Positions 1 through 11,439 of a DNA stretch of 33,942 nucleotides are shown here, piece by piece. Every line of letters starts with the position of its first letter. Positions within the stretch are counted from its first letter, which is position 1. The position numbers were made by a program, and so were the translations under genes. Location of the stretch: positions 1 through 33,942 of the forward strand of contig NW_003546872.1 of the NCBI RefSeq assembly GCF_000090795.2. The letters are read 5' to 3'. This DNA comes from Amphimedon queenslandica (taxonomy: Eukaryota > Porifera > Demospongiae > Haplosclerida > Niphatidae). Below the pieces are notes generated by a model. It made no database searches. It saw only the letters and a program-made list of their open reading frames with translations, and was not told the origin of the DNA.

Positions 1-623
1 GAGTTTCCTACAGACAAAAGAAGAGGAGAAAGAGGAGGAGCTACAATAAGAGACTGTCCCTCTAGCCACTAACTGAAAACTGGATCCCTTCAACTTTAGC
101 TATTGATCGTAATAATTTTGATGAAACTGTACTGCATATTAAATGGACTTTAGAGCCTTTGAAATAATATCAAAAATTAATACAAATTATTATAAATTTT
201 TACTGACTTACCATCAAAATTTTTGTTATTTTTCTTAAAATTTTCCATGGCCCACCAGCCCAACATGCTCCCTATCTCATTGCCAGTAAACACTCGCCAG
301 TTGCCCCTCCCTCCCTTATTAGTATTCCCCGGTTGTTTTTCCGCCAAGGCCAGTCTATCAGCATCAGGATCATTAGCAATAATAACTGAATGACCATGAG
401 CCTCAGCAGTAGATATTGAGAGATCCTATTAATAATTAAAAACGTAATAAAAAGTGATTCTGGGGCCATTTTTTGGAAAAAACGATGGGAGATTTTTTCA
501 AATTTTTGGCGCATTCTTAAAATGGCCGTAACTTTAAAAATTGAAGTCGGAATCAGCTCAAACTTTCTACACAGCATAAGTACATCAATAATATGTATCA
601 GAAAATGTAATAAAATTATTTCA

Positions 624-655
<32 letters not shown>

Positions 656-2746
656 CCTTACTAGAGCACTCTTCCCTTCCTCCGGGTTAGGATATGCAAC
701 TGTTGGAAACTCTGGATCCGGTTTAACCTGTAAAACAAGTTACACTTAATAACTATTAATTAACTAATCAATAACCACACTAGCCCCTCCCCTATCCCCC
801 ACCTGTTCCTCCACTGGTATTATTTCTGGTAGTCCAAAAGCTTCAAAGGCCATTTTAACAAACGGGTACCCCACACCATGCATAGCAGTATAGACACAGG
901 TCACTGGTGAGGCAGGGTTCTCTTGTTTCCGGTAGCAATACTTCTGTATCGCTGAGAAGTAGCCATCTTTAACATCAGGGTAAGGATCAGTGATCAGGGG
1001 GTTCCGGGCAATGTTTGAAATTTCCCATGAGGTGGGCCAGGGGGTCAAGTTATCATCAATGCATTGAGAAATTCCTTTATCATGAGGGGGGATAATCTAC
1101 CAGGAATAATGGTTATTAAATTATTATTAATAGTAGTTATTAGTAGTTATTAGTAATTATTAATAGTTATTAATAACCTGAGCTCCATTGGTCCAGTATA
1201 CTTTATATCCATTGTCTTGTTTAGGATTATGTGAAGCCGTTACCATGACACCAGCAACACAGCTGTACCGCCTCAAAGCAAAAGGCTATGGAAATAAACA
1301 AATAAATAAATTAATTAAATATTATTATTCTTACAGTAAAAGGTGTTGGTGTCTCCCTAGAGAACAGATATACTTTGATTCCTTCATTAATGAACACGTT
1401 AGCAACATAACGACTGAACCTAGCGATACATTGAGACAGTAAACAGTGACCAGTGACCAGTAACCAGTAACCAGTGACCAGTGACCAGTAGCCAGTAACC
1501 AGTAACCAGTGACCAGTAACCAGTGACCAGTGACCAGTAACCAGTGACCAGTAACCAGTAACTATTAACCAGTGACCAGGCCTGTACATATTCATGAAGC
1601 CATATGAGTGCCACATGAAATGGTTCAGACATCATGTCACACCACTGGTGATCACTTATTATAATGATATTCATGGATTGTAATTAAGCTAATGATATTC
1701 ATAGCTCCTTTATATCCCATTTATTAAGTATCACTTTACCTGTGACTGTTGTATCTTGCATCGTAACCAATAACCACACCCCTTTCCTGACACGCTTCTT
1801 TTCCAAACTGGAGCTCTAAGTACTTGCAGAGTCCCTAGTCAAAATAATTAACATATTAATAATGCATTAGTTATTAGAATATTAATAGTTATCATTTTGA
1901 GCATAAAGTGATACACTTGTTTACAGCTCGAGTATGTTTTTAAAATATGAGCTAGTGGACAAATTCCAGTGAAATGAGATGATAATGTAATGTAATCAAT
2001 AACATACTAGACATTTCCTTCTCTCTCTCTTTCCCTCCCTCTCTCTTTCTCTCTCTCTCTATTTTACAATGTAAATGTATTTCCATTAGTAGATCATAAA
2101 GGATCAATTCAATGGTAACATGTTCTTATCATGTGCAGCACATGTGACATCAATGAGGCAACCACATGAACACTGTATACAATATACAGTATATAATATA
2201 ATAATAATGATGATGATGATAATGTTGATGATAAGAATTCTATCAACCAAGCAATAACAATGACAATAATAATGAGCTGGAATGGGTCCAAAATGTAATG
2301 CCAAATATTACCAAATGATGAAATTCAACCAAATAAAGTACATACAAGTTAAATATTATTGATAATCCGTTTACTTGTGTTGTTTGAATCACTGTGAGGT
2401 CGTTCATTCGACTGAAACCTGCTCCCATTTTAGAGCGAAGACCTAATTAATATGCGTGGGTTTTAGAAGAAGGGGAGGAGCAAAAGAGAAACTCATTAAT
2501 GAATAATTATCAATTATTAATTAACAGTTATTATTGTATGTACCAGCTGTTCCAAAGGTCATCCTTGATGCTAGTCTGGCAGTGAGTTCTGTAACTTTTC
2601 TGGCTTCTATCAATGACTCTATCTCAGATGTTGTGTCCTGGTTCTAGAGAAATAAAATAAATGAATGTATTTTAGTAGTGGCTTGCCTTGTCTAGTGTCA
2701 GCCATTCTTGTGCTTTCTCTCTGAGCTCCTCTGGTAGTGCCTCCAT
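1..2746 (-). CDS. PGM2: Phosphoglucomutase-2 / phosphopentomutase, partial (3' end beyond left edge)
   Basis: Interconverts hexose- or pentose-1- and -6/5-phosphates in the cytosol. Exons read on the complement: 2687-2746, 2544-2643, 2375-2442, 1740-1834, 1335-1419, 1178-1285, 803-1096, 662-727, 212-425, and the first bases of another at 1-7; phases agree throughout. About 365 residues are visible against roughly 610 for human PGM2, so the C-terminal part lies outside the window. Family marks: AQEWLTLDK near the start, MTFGTAG then [13 protein letters not shown], the phosphoserine loop [23 protein letters not shown], the metal-binding loop [15 protein letters not shown] and [12 protein letters not shown]. 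The start at 2746 gives [11 protein letters not shown] in frame with the first conserved block. The first intron appears to use a GC donor. The gene is head-to-head with the grainyhead gene. Confidence 0.9.
526..620 (-). repeat. Diverged fragment of the 186-bp dispersed repeat
   Basis: The stretch resembles the 13.1 and 33.5 kb arrays: a GTCGGAATCAGCTCAAAC-like block, then CTTTCTACACA, CATAAGTACAT and CAGAAAATGTAATAAAATT. It lies in a PGM2 intron between the exons ending at 662 and starting at 425. The palindromic core is absent. An (ATT)n tract follows at about 625-654. Confidence 0.7.
1440..1577. repeat. Heptanucleotide minisatellite (CCAGTRA)n
   Basis: About 19 near-perfect copies of a 7-bp unit alternating CCAGTAA and CCAGTGA fill this part of a PGM2 intron, starting about 20 bp upstream (in the gene's sense) of the 1335-1419 exon. 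The reverse strand reads TGGTYAC. Because 7 is not a multiple of 3 it opens several frames, but it is not coding. Confidence 0.9.
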
Positions 2747-3283
2747 CTTCTGTCCTTCTCTTCTCGTTTGAATTTCCGACGAAAAACTACTTTTCACATG
2801 GACGATGCATGTAGCCAGCCCCACCCACTAATGGGAGTAAACACCCACACCCACACAATACTGTGCCACGTGGTTTTAGTACATGTCCGGATACTTTCTC
2901 CGGATTATTTGGGTGGCCTAAAATCACGTGATCTGCACACACCTCCGGGACCTCCGTAATTTGACATAGTATCCTGAGGTGAACGGAGCTTTTAAATCGA
3001 AGAGAAAGGGCAAAAAAGAAAAGAAAGGAGAGGCTCTTTAGTCTGACGCCTTTTGCGTTCATTAATAGGCCGCTAGACTCCAGCAGCAGTAGCTGGAGTC
3101 ATGTTCTAGATCCACTCAAACTCTGAGCCGGGTCAGTGACACTATCCTCTTCTATACAGACCCGCTTTGATCTTGAATATATTTCTGTGTATATGTAGCA
3201 TCTGCCCGTTTAGACGTGTCTCTAATAATTGGTGTATTCTCTCTTACATTAGGCTACCTGGGGTGATTGATTTGTTATTTGTA
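2747..3283. promoter_or_regulatory. Divergent PGM2 / grainyhead-like promoter region
   Basis: The interval separates the start codons of two head-to-head genes. It holds two E-box palindromes CACGTG (2867-2872 and 2925-2930), ATGTCCGG at 2883-2890 and a TCCGGATTAT word just after. The same words occur upstream of the ceramidase gene near 29.05-29.14 kb. CACCC-type runs (ACACCCACACCCACAC) lie at about 2841-2856. Transcription starts cannot be placed from sequence alone. Confidence 0.55.
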
Positions 3284-4861
3284 ATGTCAGGAGTATCCCC
3301 AGCTGAACTGTTAGCTGTACAGAGCACCAATAGGGAAAGGTACCTGTAGTATTGTGATACACGTCTTAACGATATTAATATTTAAAGGATTCTTTGTATC
3401 GTAAATTTGTAATTACATGTTTAAACCTAAATGTACATGTACAGTAGATATTCAATTTTTAATTCAAGGTAATTAACGTTGATTAATTAATACTATTGAT
3501 GATATTATAAATTATTTATTTATTTATGAATGAGTGTTAACAGTCATTTGAATGAGCCATTGAAGAATATGCCAATCCATTTTAATCAGCACCACCTGTA
3601 TGCTCTCTCTATCTCTCTCCTTCTCTCTTCTCCTCTTTTTCATATTTTTGCTCAATTCTTCAATTGTTAAGTGTTACAGTATCAAGGTGTCATTTTGGCG
3701 GTAGTTCATGTTAAAGTGTCAATAGCTGCAGCTGCTATCTATTTCATGTTTAGTCTCGGTTTGTTTCTGATAGTCATGCTCTCTTTTTCATGTGACATGT
3801 TCCTCTTTTCTTGTGTATTCTCTATCTCTCCTTCAGTTTGTTTATTATTATCATCTCCCCCTCTTCATCTATTGTCTTTTATCTCTCTCTCTCTACTCTA
3901 CCTCCCTCCTCTCTCTCCTCTCTCTCTCTGATTGAATCCAGTTATTCTTTTATATCATAAAGCTTCTCCTTCCTTCCTTCCTTCTCTCTCACTCTCTCTC
4001 TAATTTCCAAATATTCTTTCAAGTATACATATCATTGCTATGTTCACACATTGGTCTGGCTGCCATTACTCTACACACACACCATTAGTCAATATTACAG
4101 GAGTACATTACATCTACTCTTTGATATAATTAGCTACACCAATACACACACACATACACCCATACAGGATTACAATGTACAAACAAACCAACCCATCTAC
4201 ATGTACATGTGCATGTATTATCTGTGTGTGCGTGACACCACCACTTTCATTTTTAGTGGCTATACATATTCACAGTTCAGTATCCTGTACTGTATGTACA
4301 TGTACATGTAACTATGTATAGTATTGATCTCCCTCTCTCTCTCTCTTTCTCTCTCTCTCTCTTTCTCTCTCTCCCTCTCTCTCTCTCCCCCTCTCTATTT
4401 AAATTGTATCTTTTTTAATTCATTTGGCAGTTCAGTACTGGCACTGTCTCTGTGTTTGTAGTATCTTCTTAAGTTCACTGTAATACCTGTCATTACTTCA
4501 ATAGAGCTTTATGAGGTCCTGCTGCACATGTACCTGTGTCAAGGTGTTATGACATGTATTTGCTAATTGGTGTGGATTTGAAGTGTGAAGATAGTCCACA
4601 GTTGGGTACCATGGCAACTGTGTACTAGCTGCTGTGGTTACTGGTTGTTATTGGTGTGGTCTGACTGGTTGTAAATACTGGTCTGACTGGTATCATAATA
4701 TACTATATGGTTTCATCAGGTGATTTTATGATGACAATTTCCTTTTATTATTTTAAAATTATGCGTGTACATGTTTGACCTTTCATGAACAATAAAACTA
4801 CATTTACTCCCTCCCTCTCTCTCTCCTCTAATATCTAGTTCAGTCATTGTAACATCTTATG

Positions 4862-4927
<66 letters not shown>

Positions 4928-7147
4928 CCTGTCAATGTCATTATACTGATCTACATATGTCACACACTATACTATCTCATAATACAAGTATACAGTACAG
5001 TATTATTCATTAATGTACATGTACATGTATTTACACATTGATCACTAGACCTGTATACCTAATGTCATAATGAATGATCTCATAACTGCAGTACAAGTAT
5101 ATAGTACTACTGTACAGATACTGTATATACTGTCAGTGTTCCTATAGTGTGTAATATCAGTTATAATACATGAACCCCTCCCCCTCCTCCTTTACATGTA
5201 CTCTCTCTCCAATATAAACAATCATTCTACTATACCTCAGTATGTGAATGGTATCAGTTACCATTACTATATTATTATTATTATTATTATTATTTCAACT
5301 GTCTGAAGGTTATGTTTATACAAGGTAGTACAGCTAAGACACCTTTGTACTTTAAAGTACATCTAGGCTCTAACATGTACCATGTACGCACCTCTTGTTG
5401 CTAGGTTGATATTGGTTGCTATGGCGATTACCGGTTGCTAGGGTGGGTACTTGAAATGGGTATAGTCTGTGGCTGATGGAGGCGTGCCAGTTAAAATGAT
5501 ATCAGAATAATGATAATAATAATAATAATAATGTGTATTATTGTATAAAAGACAGCTGCAGGGTTTTAAAATCTCCCTCCAATTCCCTGTGTATATATAC
5601 ATGTACATGTATGTGTCACACTCTATAAATTCAGTTAATATTATATTATATTCCTGTGATTGTTATTGTTATCATCATTATGTATTGTTACGTTATGATC
5701 ACCTGTTCTTCCTGCTAAACCAATGAATATCATTAGACAATAGTAACTGTTCTCAGCCACCAATTCTCATCATTACTCCCTCTACATAATAATACATTAT
5801 ACATTATTATTAATAGTACTTTAATATCTCTGGACTTACATGTACTGTATGTATAATATGTGACATGTACACGAACACCTAAAACACATGTACGTATCTA
5901 ATCATACTCTCCCTCCCTCCCTCTCTCTCTCTCCCTCCCTCCCTCTCTCTCTCTCTCCCTCTCCTCATTCAGTCAGCCACCAGTAGCAGTACACACTATA
6001 TTAAAGGGGTCACCATCATCCCCAGGCAGCAGCAGTATAGGCAGCAACTCCAGCACTACCTCCAGTAATATATCATCCAGTTCTTCAAACTCACTGCCTG
6101 CCAGCCACACCTCCCTCCCTCCCCCTCCTCTCTCCACCTACTCTCCCTCTACTACTGAAGTGGACGTGTCTCGTTTGGAGAGGGTCAGTTTTGGTTCCTG
6201 TTCCTCCGTTCCCATTCCCATACCAATGCAAACTGCACTCATGGCCCATACTGAGGTATGGTGGGTATGGTTTGTGGGTGTGGTTATTAATATTCCCCGC
6301 CCCTAGGCTAGCTCCTCCCCCTCGTTAGATATCAATGAGTTATTGACTAACGTCTCGTCCTCTGGTGCTCAGATACTCCACAACACCAACGGGAGGTCCT
6401 TCCTACTAGCACCAACGTAAGTATCAGTATACTCCAGTATATTTCAGTATATTGTTACAGTACTGTTGGTCCTGACGACTCCAATGGTGCTTACATTAAC
6501 TGGTTGTACGATCTTTATGCACCTAATACTGGCGGTAGCCCTGGAATGAGGTCAGTACTCCTGTCATTATTATTGTTGTTGTTGTTGTTGTGTTGTTGTT
6601 ATTATATTTATTATTATTATATTTATTATTATTATTGCAACAGCACTAGTAGATACTGTAGCTAAGCAAGCCCATCCACATCTGGTGGAAGAGTTAATGT
6701 GTATTGAATTGTTGCCATAGAGACACGGACCTCCTCTGGACTAGGTTCCATTATTATTATTATTATTATTATTATTGTTGTTGTTGTTGTTGTCATTGTT
6801 ATTTTCTCTTGTAGTCATAAACATGAAAAGGTCCGTGCTACCCTCTCGTCCACCAGTGGTGGTTCCATGATTCAAGTTGGGACCCCGCCCACCCCCCAGT
6901 CCATATCAGTCTCTCCTGATATTGGAGTCATGATACCAACAAAGACAGAGGACTCACCCCCATCCTGTGGGGGGCCTGTCCTCTCCTCCTCTGCCCCTGC
7001 CTCCACTGATGGGGCTACACTCATGTCCAAGGTACAGTACTACTGTCTTTAGTGTGGTATACTGCATAGGGTTACTCTTAATTGTGTTAGTAGAAGGATC
7101 TTTAAAATGCTGAATTAATAATTAATAATGCATCATCGTTGTTGTTC

Positions 7148-7179
<32 letters not shown>

Positions 7180-9716
7180 TCATTAGGAGATAGAGTTCCA
7201 CAAGGAGCCGTTAGCAGTCTTCAGAGCTCAGGAGAGATACCTCATTATACTAGGAGCACCAACCTCCATAGCACAGAGACAAGGAGAAGACACACTGACT
7301 TACCTCAATAAAGGTACAGAGCCTCCAGTACTAACTGTATCAATTATTATTATTATTATTTGCTCCACCCCCAGGCCAGTTCTACAGTATATACTTCAGA
7401 GCTAATAACGAGATGGTTCTTCCTAGCCAGGCTAAGAGTGTCATTCATTTATCATTTCTTGATGAGTCAGACAGGACCGTGGAGCAGTCTCACTGGCAGT
7501 ACTGGTACGAGCTACAAGCTAACCCTAACCAGAAAGCATTTGATATTGGTAAGTAACACCTTAAGATATTGATGTACTGTAAGTGTATCAAGTAGTGGTT
7601 ATTGACAGGAAGTGACTGATTAGTATAATGATATTCATTAGTTGTTATATGGTGCGCCCCACAATAGCCTTTCATAGTAATTTGGGTATTTAAACTGGAG
7701 ACAATGTGTGTCACTGTTGCATATAACTATTCACCATTTTTTGGAAGGGACGTGCTTCTCGTATTGTCCCTGCAATGAATATTAATAATTAATGCACTCA
7801 TAGTCACTTGATATAACAGTAATGATTGAAGGATAATAGTAATAGATGTACACCAATAGTATACTAATAGTATACTACTGTACACAAATAGTATATTAAT
7901 AGTATACTATTGTACATGTGTACATAATAATATTATTGTGTTTATAGATCGTAAGAATTGTGAAGGTCTGATTGAGAAACCACTTGATCTTGGATATAAC
8001 GCAGCTTCTTTCATATGGGACCCAAGATTAGGAGCTAGGGTAAGATAAGGAGAGTAGGTGTGGCCATTATCTCTTTCCTGTAGGTTGTGTTACGTATTAA
8101 CTGTCTGAGTACTGAGTTCTCTGGTCAAAAAGGAGTAAAAGGTCTTCCGTTACATGTGGTCGTTGATACTTATGAGTTTCAAGATAATGACAGAATGACA
8201 GAACATGATGAACCATCACACAGAGCTTACTGCAGGGTTAAGATATTCAGAGACAAGGTGAACACTAAATTACTATTATTAATATTGTTGACTATATTTC
8301 AATTATTTATTTATTATTATTGTAGGGTGCTGAGCGTAAGAATAAAGACGAGACCAAGAGTGTTGAGAGACGGCTCCAGAAGTTCATCCGATCCTATAAC
8401 TCCGTTAATTTGGACTCTGAGATTGGACCAGCGACAGTGTTCCATCCTCCATGTAAGGAGACCACACTGACTCCCACTAGCACCTTTGGACCAAAGCCCT
8501 TCCTTTTTAAAGTGGTACGTGATCCTTTGTCACTTTTAATTTTATTTATTAATTTAGAGTGACATGAGGGGCGGGGCCAGTCACCCCCAGGAGGGCGCGG
8601 TCCTTTCCTCAAACTCGGCAAAATCCTCCTCAACATTTCTTGAGAACATAAAGTATAAATAGAATCATACTCAATGACATAATGATGACGTCATTTTTTA
8701 TTTTAGGGAACGAGAAATGAAGAGGAGTTTCACACGAACTCTGACCCAGACTAAAGTAAGGATATTTGCGTTGCTATGGCATTGTCATGATGTTACTATG
8801 GTTACGTAGGAAGACCTTGACCAGTTGGAGGTTGGGCCGAGAAACAAATCGAAAAGAATCAACACTCAACCAAGTAATAGATGGCCCCTCCCACTCTCTG
8901 TTTATTTATTGATCTATTTATAGTGACGACCATATATGTACGTAAGGAAGAGGAGAAGGTTTACAATGCACTGTCACTCCGTGAACTGACAGTAGAGGAA
9001 CTTAAACACCAAGTAATGTACTACTAGGAGGAGAATCCTAACTCATTTTATTACATTTTCTGATGCATATACATGTACTTATGTTGTGTAGAAAGTTTGA
9101 GCTGATTCCGATCAAGTTTAGATTTTTTATGATTTTTTAAAGTTGCTCCAAAATCGGACAAAAGTCCCTGTACTATAGTACAGGGATTTTGGCCAAATTT
9201 CACCAAAATTGACAAGTAGAAAATTCCTCAATTTTATTACATTTTCTGATGCATATACATGTGCTTATGTTGTGTAGAAAGTTTGAGCTGATTCTGATCA
9301 AGTTTGGATTTTTTATGATTTTTTAAAGTTGCTCCAAAATCGGACAAAAGTCCCTGTACTATAGTACAGGGATTTTGGTCAAATTTTGTCAAAATTGACA
9401 AGTAGAAAATTCTCCATTTTTATTACATTTTCTGATACATATACATGTACTTATTTATTTATTTATTTATTTATTTTATTTCAGATATCTAACAAATACG
9501 ACATCCCTGATGAGATGATTCACTTCATCTACAAGAAGACAAAGAAAGGGTAAGGACCCTCTCTCGTATCCGTGGCAACACTGACTCCTCCCCTTTAGGC
9601 TGATAGTCCGATTTGACGATGAGCTAGTGACACGATTTGAAGACGAAGATGACTTTATCATTGATCTTGATTTCGACAATCAAAAAGGTCATTTTGATCT
9701 CTACATCAGATATTAA
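3284..9716 (+). CDS. GRHL: Grainyhead-like CP2-family transcription factor
   Basis: Sequence-specific nuclear activator; in animals this family controls epithelial programmes. Exons: 3284-3339, 5973-6255, 6307-6416, 6461-6550, 6815-7031, 7187-7313, 7375-7548, 7948-8039, 8084-8257, 8326-8514, 8810-8873, 8924-9012, 9485-9549, 9599-9716. These join in phase to 1848 nt (615 residues), close to human GRHL1-3. The N-terminal third is Ser/Pro-rich, as expected of an activation region. The CP2 DNA-binding domain shows LGAPTSIAQRQGE, TYLNKGQFYSIYF, QYWYELQANP, INCLSTEFSGQKGVKGLPL and HRAYCRVKIFRDKGAERK. The HRAYC...DKGAERK form is grainyhead-type rather than LSF/TFCP2-type. The C-terminus (TTIYVRKEEEKVYNAL to LIVRFDDELV) matches the ubiquitin-like dimerisation domain. 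A 49-nt exon candidate at 8707-8755 breaks the frame and was left out. The 2.6-kb first intron is the least certain join. Confidence 0.9.
4329..4397. repeat. (CT)n microsatellite
   Basis: Interrupted CT dinucleotide tract of about 68 bp within the grainyhead intron. Confidence 0.95.
4863..4924. repeat. (CA)n microsatellite
   Basis: Uninterrupted CA dinucleotide run of about 62 bp in the grainyhead intron. It opens a spurious His-Thr frame. Confidence 0.97.
8707..8755 (+). other. Candidate stop-containing 49-nt cassette exon of the grainyhead gene
   Basis: A clear acceptor (TTTTATTTTAG, ending at 8706) and donor (GTAAG at 8756) bound 49 nt. Entered in phase 0 from the exon ending at 8514 it reads GTRNEEEFHTNSDPD, then TAA at 8752-8754. 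Since 49 is not a multiple of 3, inclusion ends the protein before the dimerisation domain, while skipping it keeps phase into 8810-8873. It may be a regulated poison exon, a diverged remnant or an assembly indel. Confidence 0.5.
9045..9463 (+). repeat. 186-bp tandem repeat array (about 2.2 copies)
   Basis: TGATGCATAT-type anchors recur at 9061, 9247 and 9433, exactly 186 bp apart. Each full unit holds the perfect palindrome CCCTGTACTATAGTACAGGG (9166-9185 and 9352-9371). The array lies in a grainyhead intron, ends in a TTTA run and stops about 20 bp before the next exon. Confidence 0.92.
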
Positions 9717-10439
9717 CTTTATAACAGTGTGTCTTCAAACCACCATCTTTCAATTCATCATCTACTCCTGTAAATAAGTTGAGACTTCTGCCCTACCTCC
9801 CTCCCTCTCTCTCTCTCCCATGGTCTCTATTCTTCTTCTTCATGACTATGCACCTGTTGATTGATTCTTCCGTTTTTGTGAAGTCTTTTAAACACCACCG
9901 CATGTATTATTAATTGACAAGAGGCGAGACCACACCCCTCACTAATTAACCCTCCCTCTTCACATCTCCATTTTATGGAGATTTTTAATATTATTATCAT
10001 TATTATTATTATTATTATTATTTTATTGTTGGTACATGTGATAAACAGAATTTATTTTTCGGTTTCAAACTCCTCCCCCTTCTCTCTCCCTTTCCCAATC
10101 TCTTGTTCATCTACTTACACTTCATTTGCACACTATAAGGAACATAATATTATATTAATTATAATTATTGTTGCTTTAAAATTATTACATATATATATGA
10201 CCTAAAACCCCTCTCTCTTTTCTCTCTCTCTCTTTCTGTTTTATTTTGTTTCGTTTTTGAAGCACCTCCTCCCCCTCTCTCTCTCTGATTGTTTGTGACC
10301 ATGTTGCTCAAAGTTATAATTATTTGTGAACTTGGTCTGTTTAAAATAATATTATATATAATGTATAAATAACTGTTTGGTGCATTTGAAATGACTACAG
10401 TCTACTCGATGTACAGAAATCATTACACAAAGACCGTCT
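9717..10439. other. Intergenic region between two convergent genes
   Basis: The 3' flanks of the grainyhead gene (plus) and the methyltransferase gene (minus). It contains an ATT run near 9995-10022 and several CT-rich tracts (9797-9818, 10212-10238, 10269-10287). I see no gene here. Confidence 0.6.
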
Positions 10440-11228
10440 TTAAACTTTTGCTGAAATAAAGGTATAATTACTGCTTGGTCTGTTGTTTGGGTGATTTTGA
10501 ACATCAATGATGCTGAATCCAACCTCTTTTAATAACAATGAAAGATATTTCGGAGAAAGGAGAAGCAAGCAATACTCAGTCCCAGTTTGAGACTTGCTCA
10601 TGTAGTATCGCTCATAGCAGTAGTCAATGGAAGAAGGAGTTGTTCCAACTACCAGTAGCAAGTGACCTCCTGGCTTAATGAGACAATGTAACCTTTTCAA
10701 TTGTTCTTTATATTGAGGCACTGTCTCTGCAGCCCCATCTATGACAAGACTGCATATTACTGTATCATAAGGACTACTGTAGCTAGCTGGTAGAGGAGGA
10801 TCTTGTGATATATCACAAGGTATTATAGCCTTGATCTTTGAACGTAAGAGCTCTTCTCTCTCTCTTACTTCTCTTTCACCTTTTCCTTCCAAAGTCTCCA
10901 CGACGTATTTGAAATGAGTGGACCAGTCAAACTTGAGTTGAGGATCTTTTGTTAGCCATTGGTTCAACAATGACAGACTCTTACTTGAATAATCAGCAAG
11001 CACTATAGACCGGGCATACCTTGAGGTGCTAATCACATTTGATATAACAGGACCACAGCCTATATCAAGAACATCTAGAACCTCATCTTTATGTTGTAGA
11101 GTTTTAAAGAACTTGTGAATGTTTTGAAGAATAAAATGAGAAAAGAGATCATCAGGAGATGAAGGATCCTTATACCATTCTGTTAGATACTGGAGAGGAC
11201 TGAAATCATCTCTGTACTTGTTCTCCAT
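10440..11228 (-). CDS. NNMT/PNMT/INMT-family SAM-dependent N-methyltransferase
   Basis: A single uninterrupted reading frame of 262 residues, matching the usual 260-290 of the nicotinamide / indolethylamine / phenylethanolamine N-methyltransferase family. The N-terminus has the family signature YRDDFSPLQYLTEWY (about residues 5-19). Motif I is DVLDIGCGPVISNV (about 53-66), followed by LADYSSKSL and the hallmark FDWS. Later blocks are CDISQDPPLP, DTVICSLVIDGAAETVPQY and LIKPGGHLLLV (about 189-199). It probably methylates a small amine or pyridine; the substrate cannot be told from sequence. It lies about 210 bp downstream of CPOX on the same strand, is probably cytosolic, and has no signal peptide. 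The lack of introns contrasts with most neighbours. Confidence 0.85.
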   Translation of the reverse strand: MENKYRDDFSPLQYLTEWYKDPSSPDDLFSHFILQNIHKFFKTLQHKDEVLDVLDIGCGPVISNVISTSRYARSIVLADYSSKSLSLLNQWLTKDPQLKFDWSTHFKYVVETLEGKGEREVREREELLRSKIKAIIPCDISQDPPLPASYSSPYDTVICSLVIDGAAETVPQYKEQLKRLHCLIKPGGHLLLVVGTTPSSIDYCYERYYMSKSQTGTEYCLLLLSPKYLSLLLKEVGFSIIDVQNHPNNRPSSNYTFISAKV

Positions 11229-11439
11229 TTGTTAGCAGCAGCCCTTCAGTGACCTAATGACTAAATTATGTTATTACTGACCATGAAGCCATTACAATAG
11301 AAGCTTAGCCTGTCTTTGTCAGGCAACAAAGTGGATTAAACTAAGGATTGGATTGCTGCCAAGTATCCACTATGATAATAATAGTACAATCATTATTCAA
11401 AAAACAATACTAATACATTATTGAAAAAGTCTGATTTGT

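Larger units (their letters stand above)
3340..5972 (+). other. Long first intron of the grainyhead gene, microsatellite-rich
   Basis: I see no convincing exon here. The tract holds pyrimidine runs (about 3605-3640, 3885-3930, 3970-4010), a long CT run at 4329-4397, a CA run at 4863-4924, an ATT run near 5270-5293, CCCT-rich tracts at 5910-5965 and many TACATGTA palindromes. An alternative first exon could be hidden here. Confidence 0.6.

Noticed and set aside
1440..1577. Possible CRISPR-like array
   Set aside because: The repeats are 7 bp, contiguous and without spacers; this is a minisatellite in an animal intron.
1311..1674. Minus-strand frames with repeated WSLVTGY-like residues
   Set aside because: They are the heptamer minisatellite read in two frames; only the PGM2 exon at 1335-1419 within them is real.
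3671..3931. Plus-strand 86-codon hydrophobic frame
   Set aside because: Ser/Leu/Pro-rich translation of CT-rich DNA within an intron; no recognisable domain.
4859..5041. Open frame beginning with a His-Thr repeat
   Set aside because: It is the CA microsatellite read in frame; no conserved protein follows and it lies inside a grainyhead intron.
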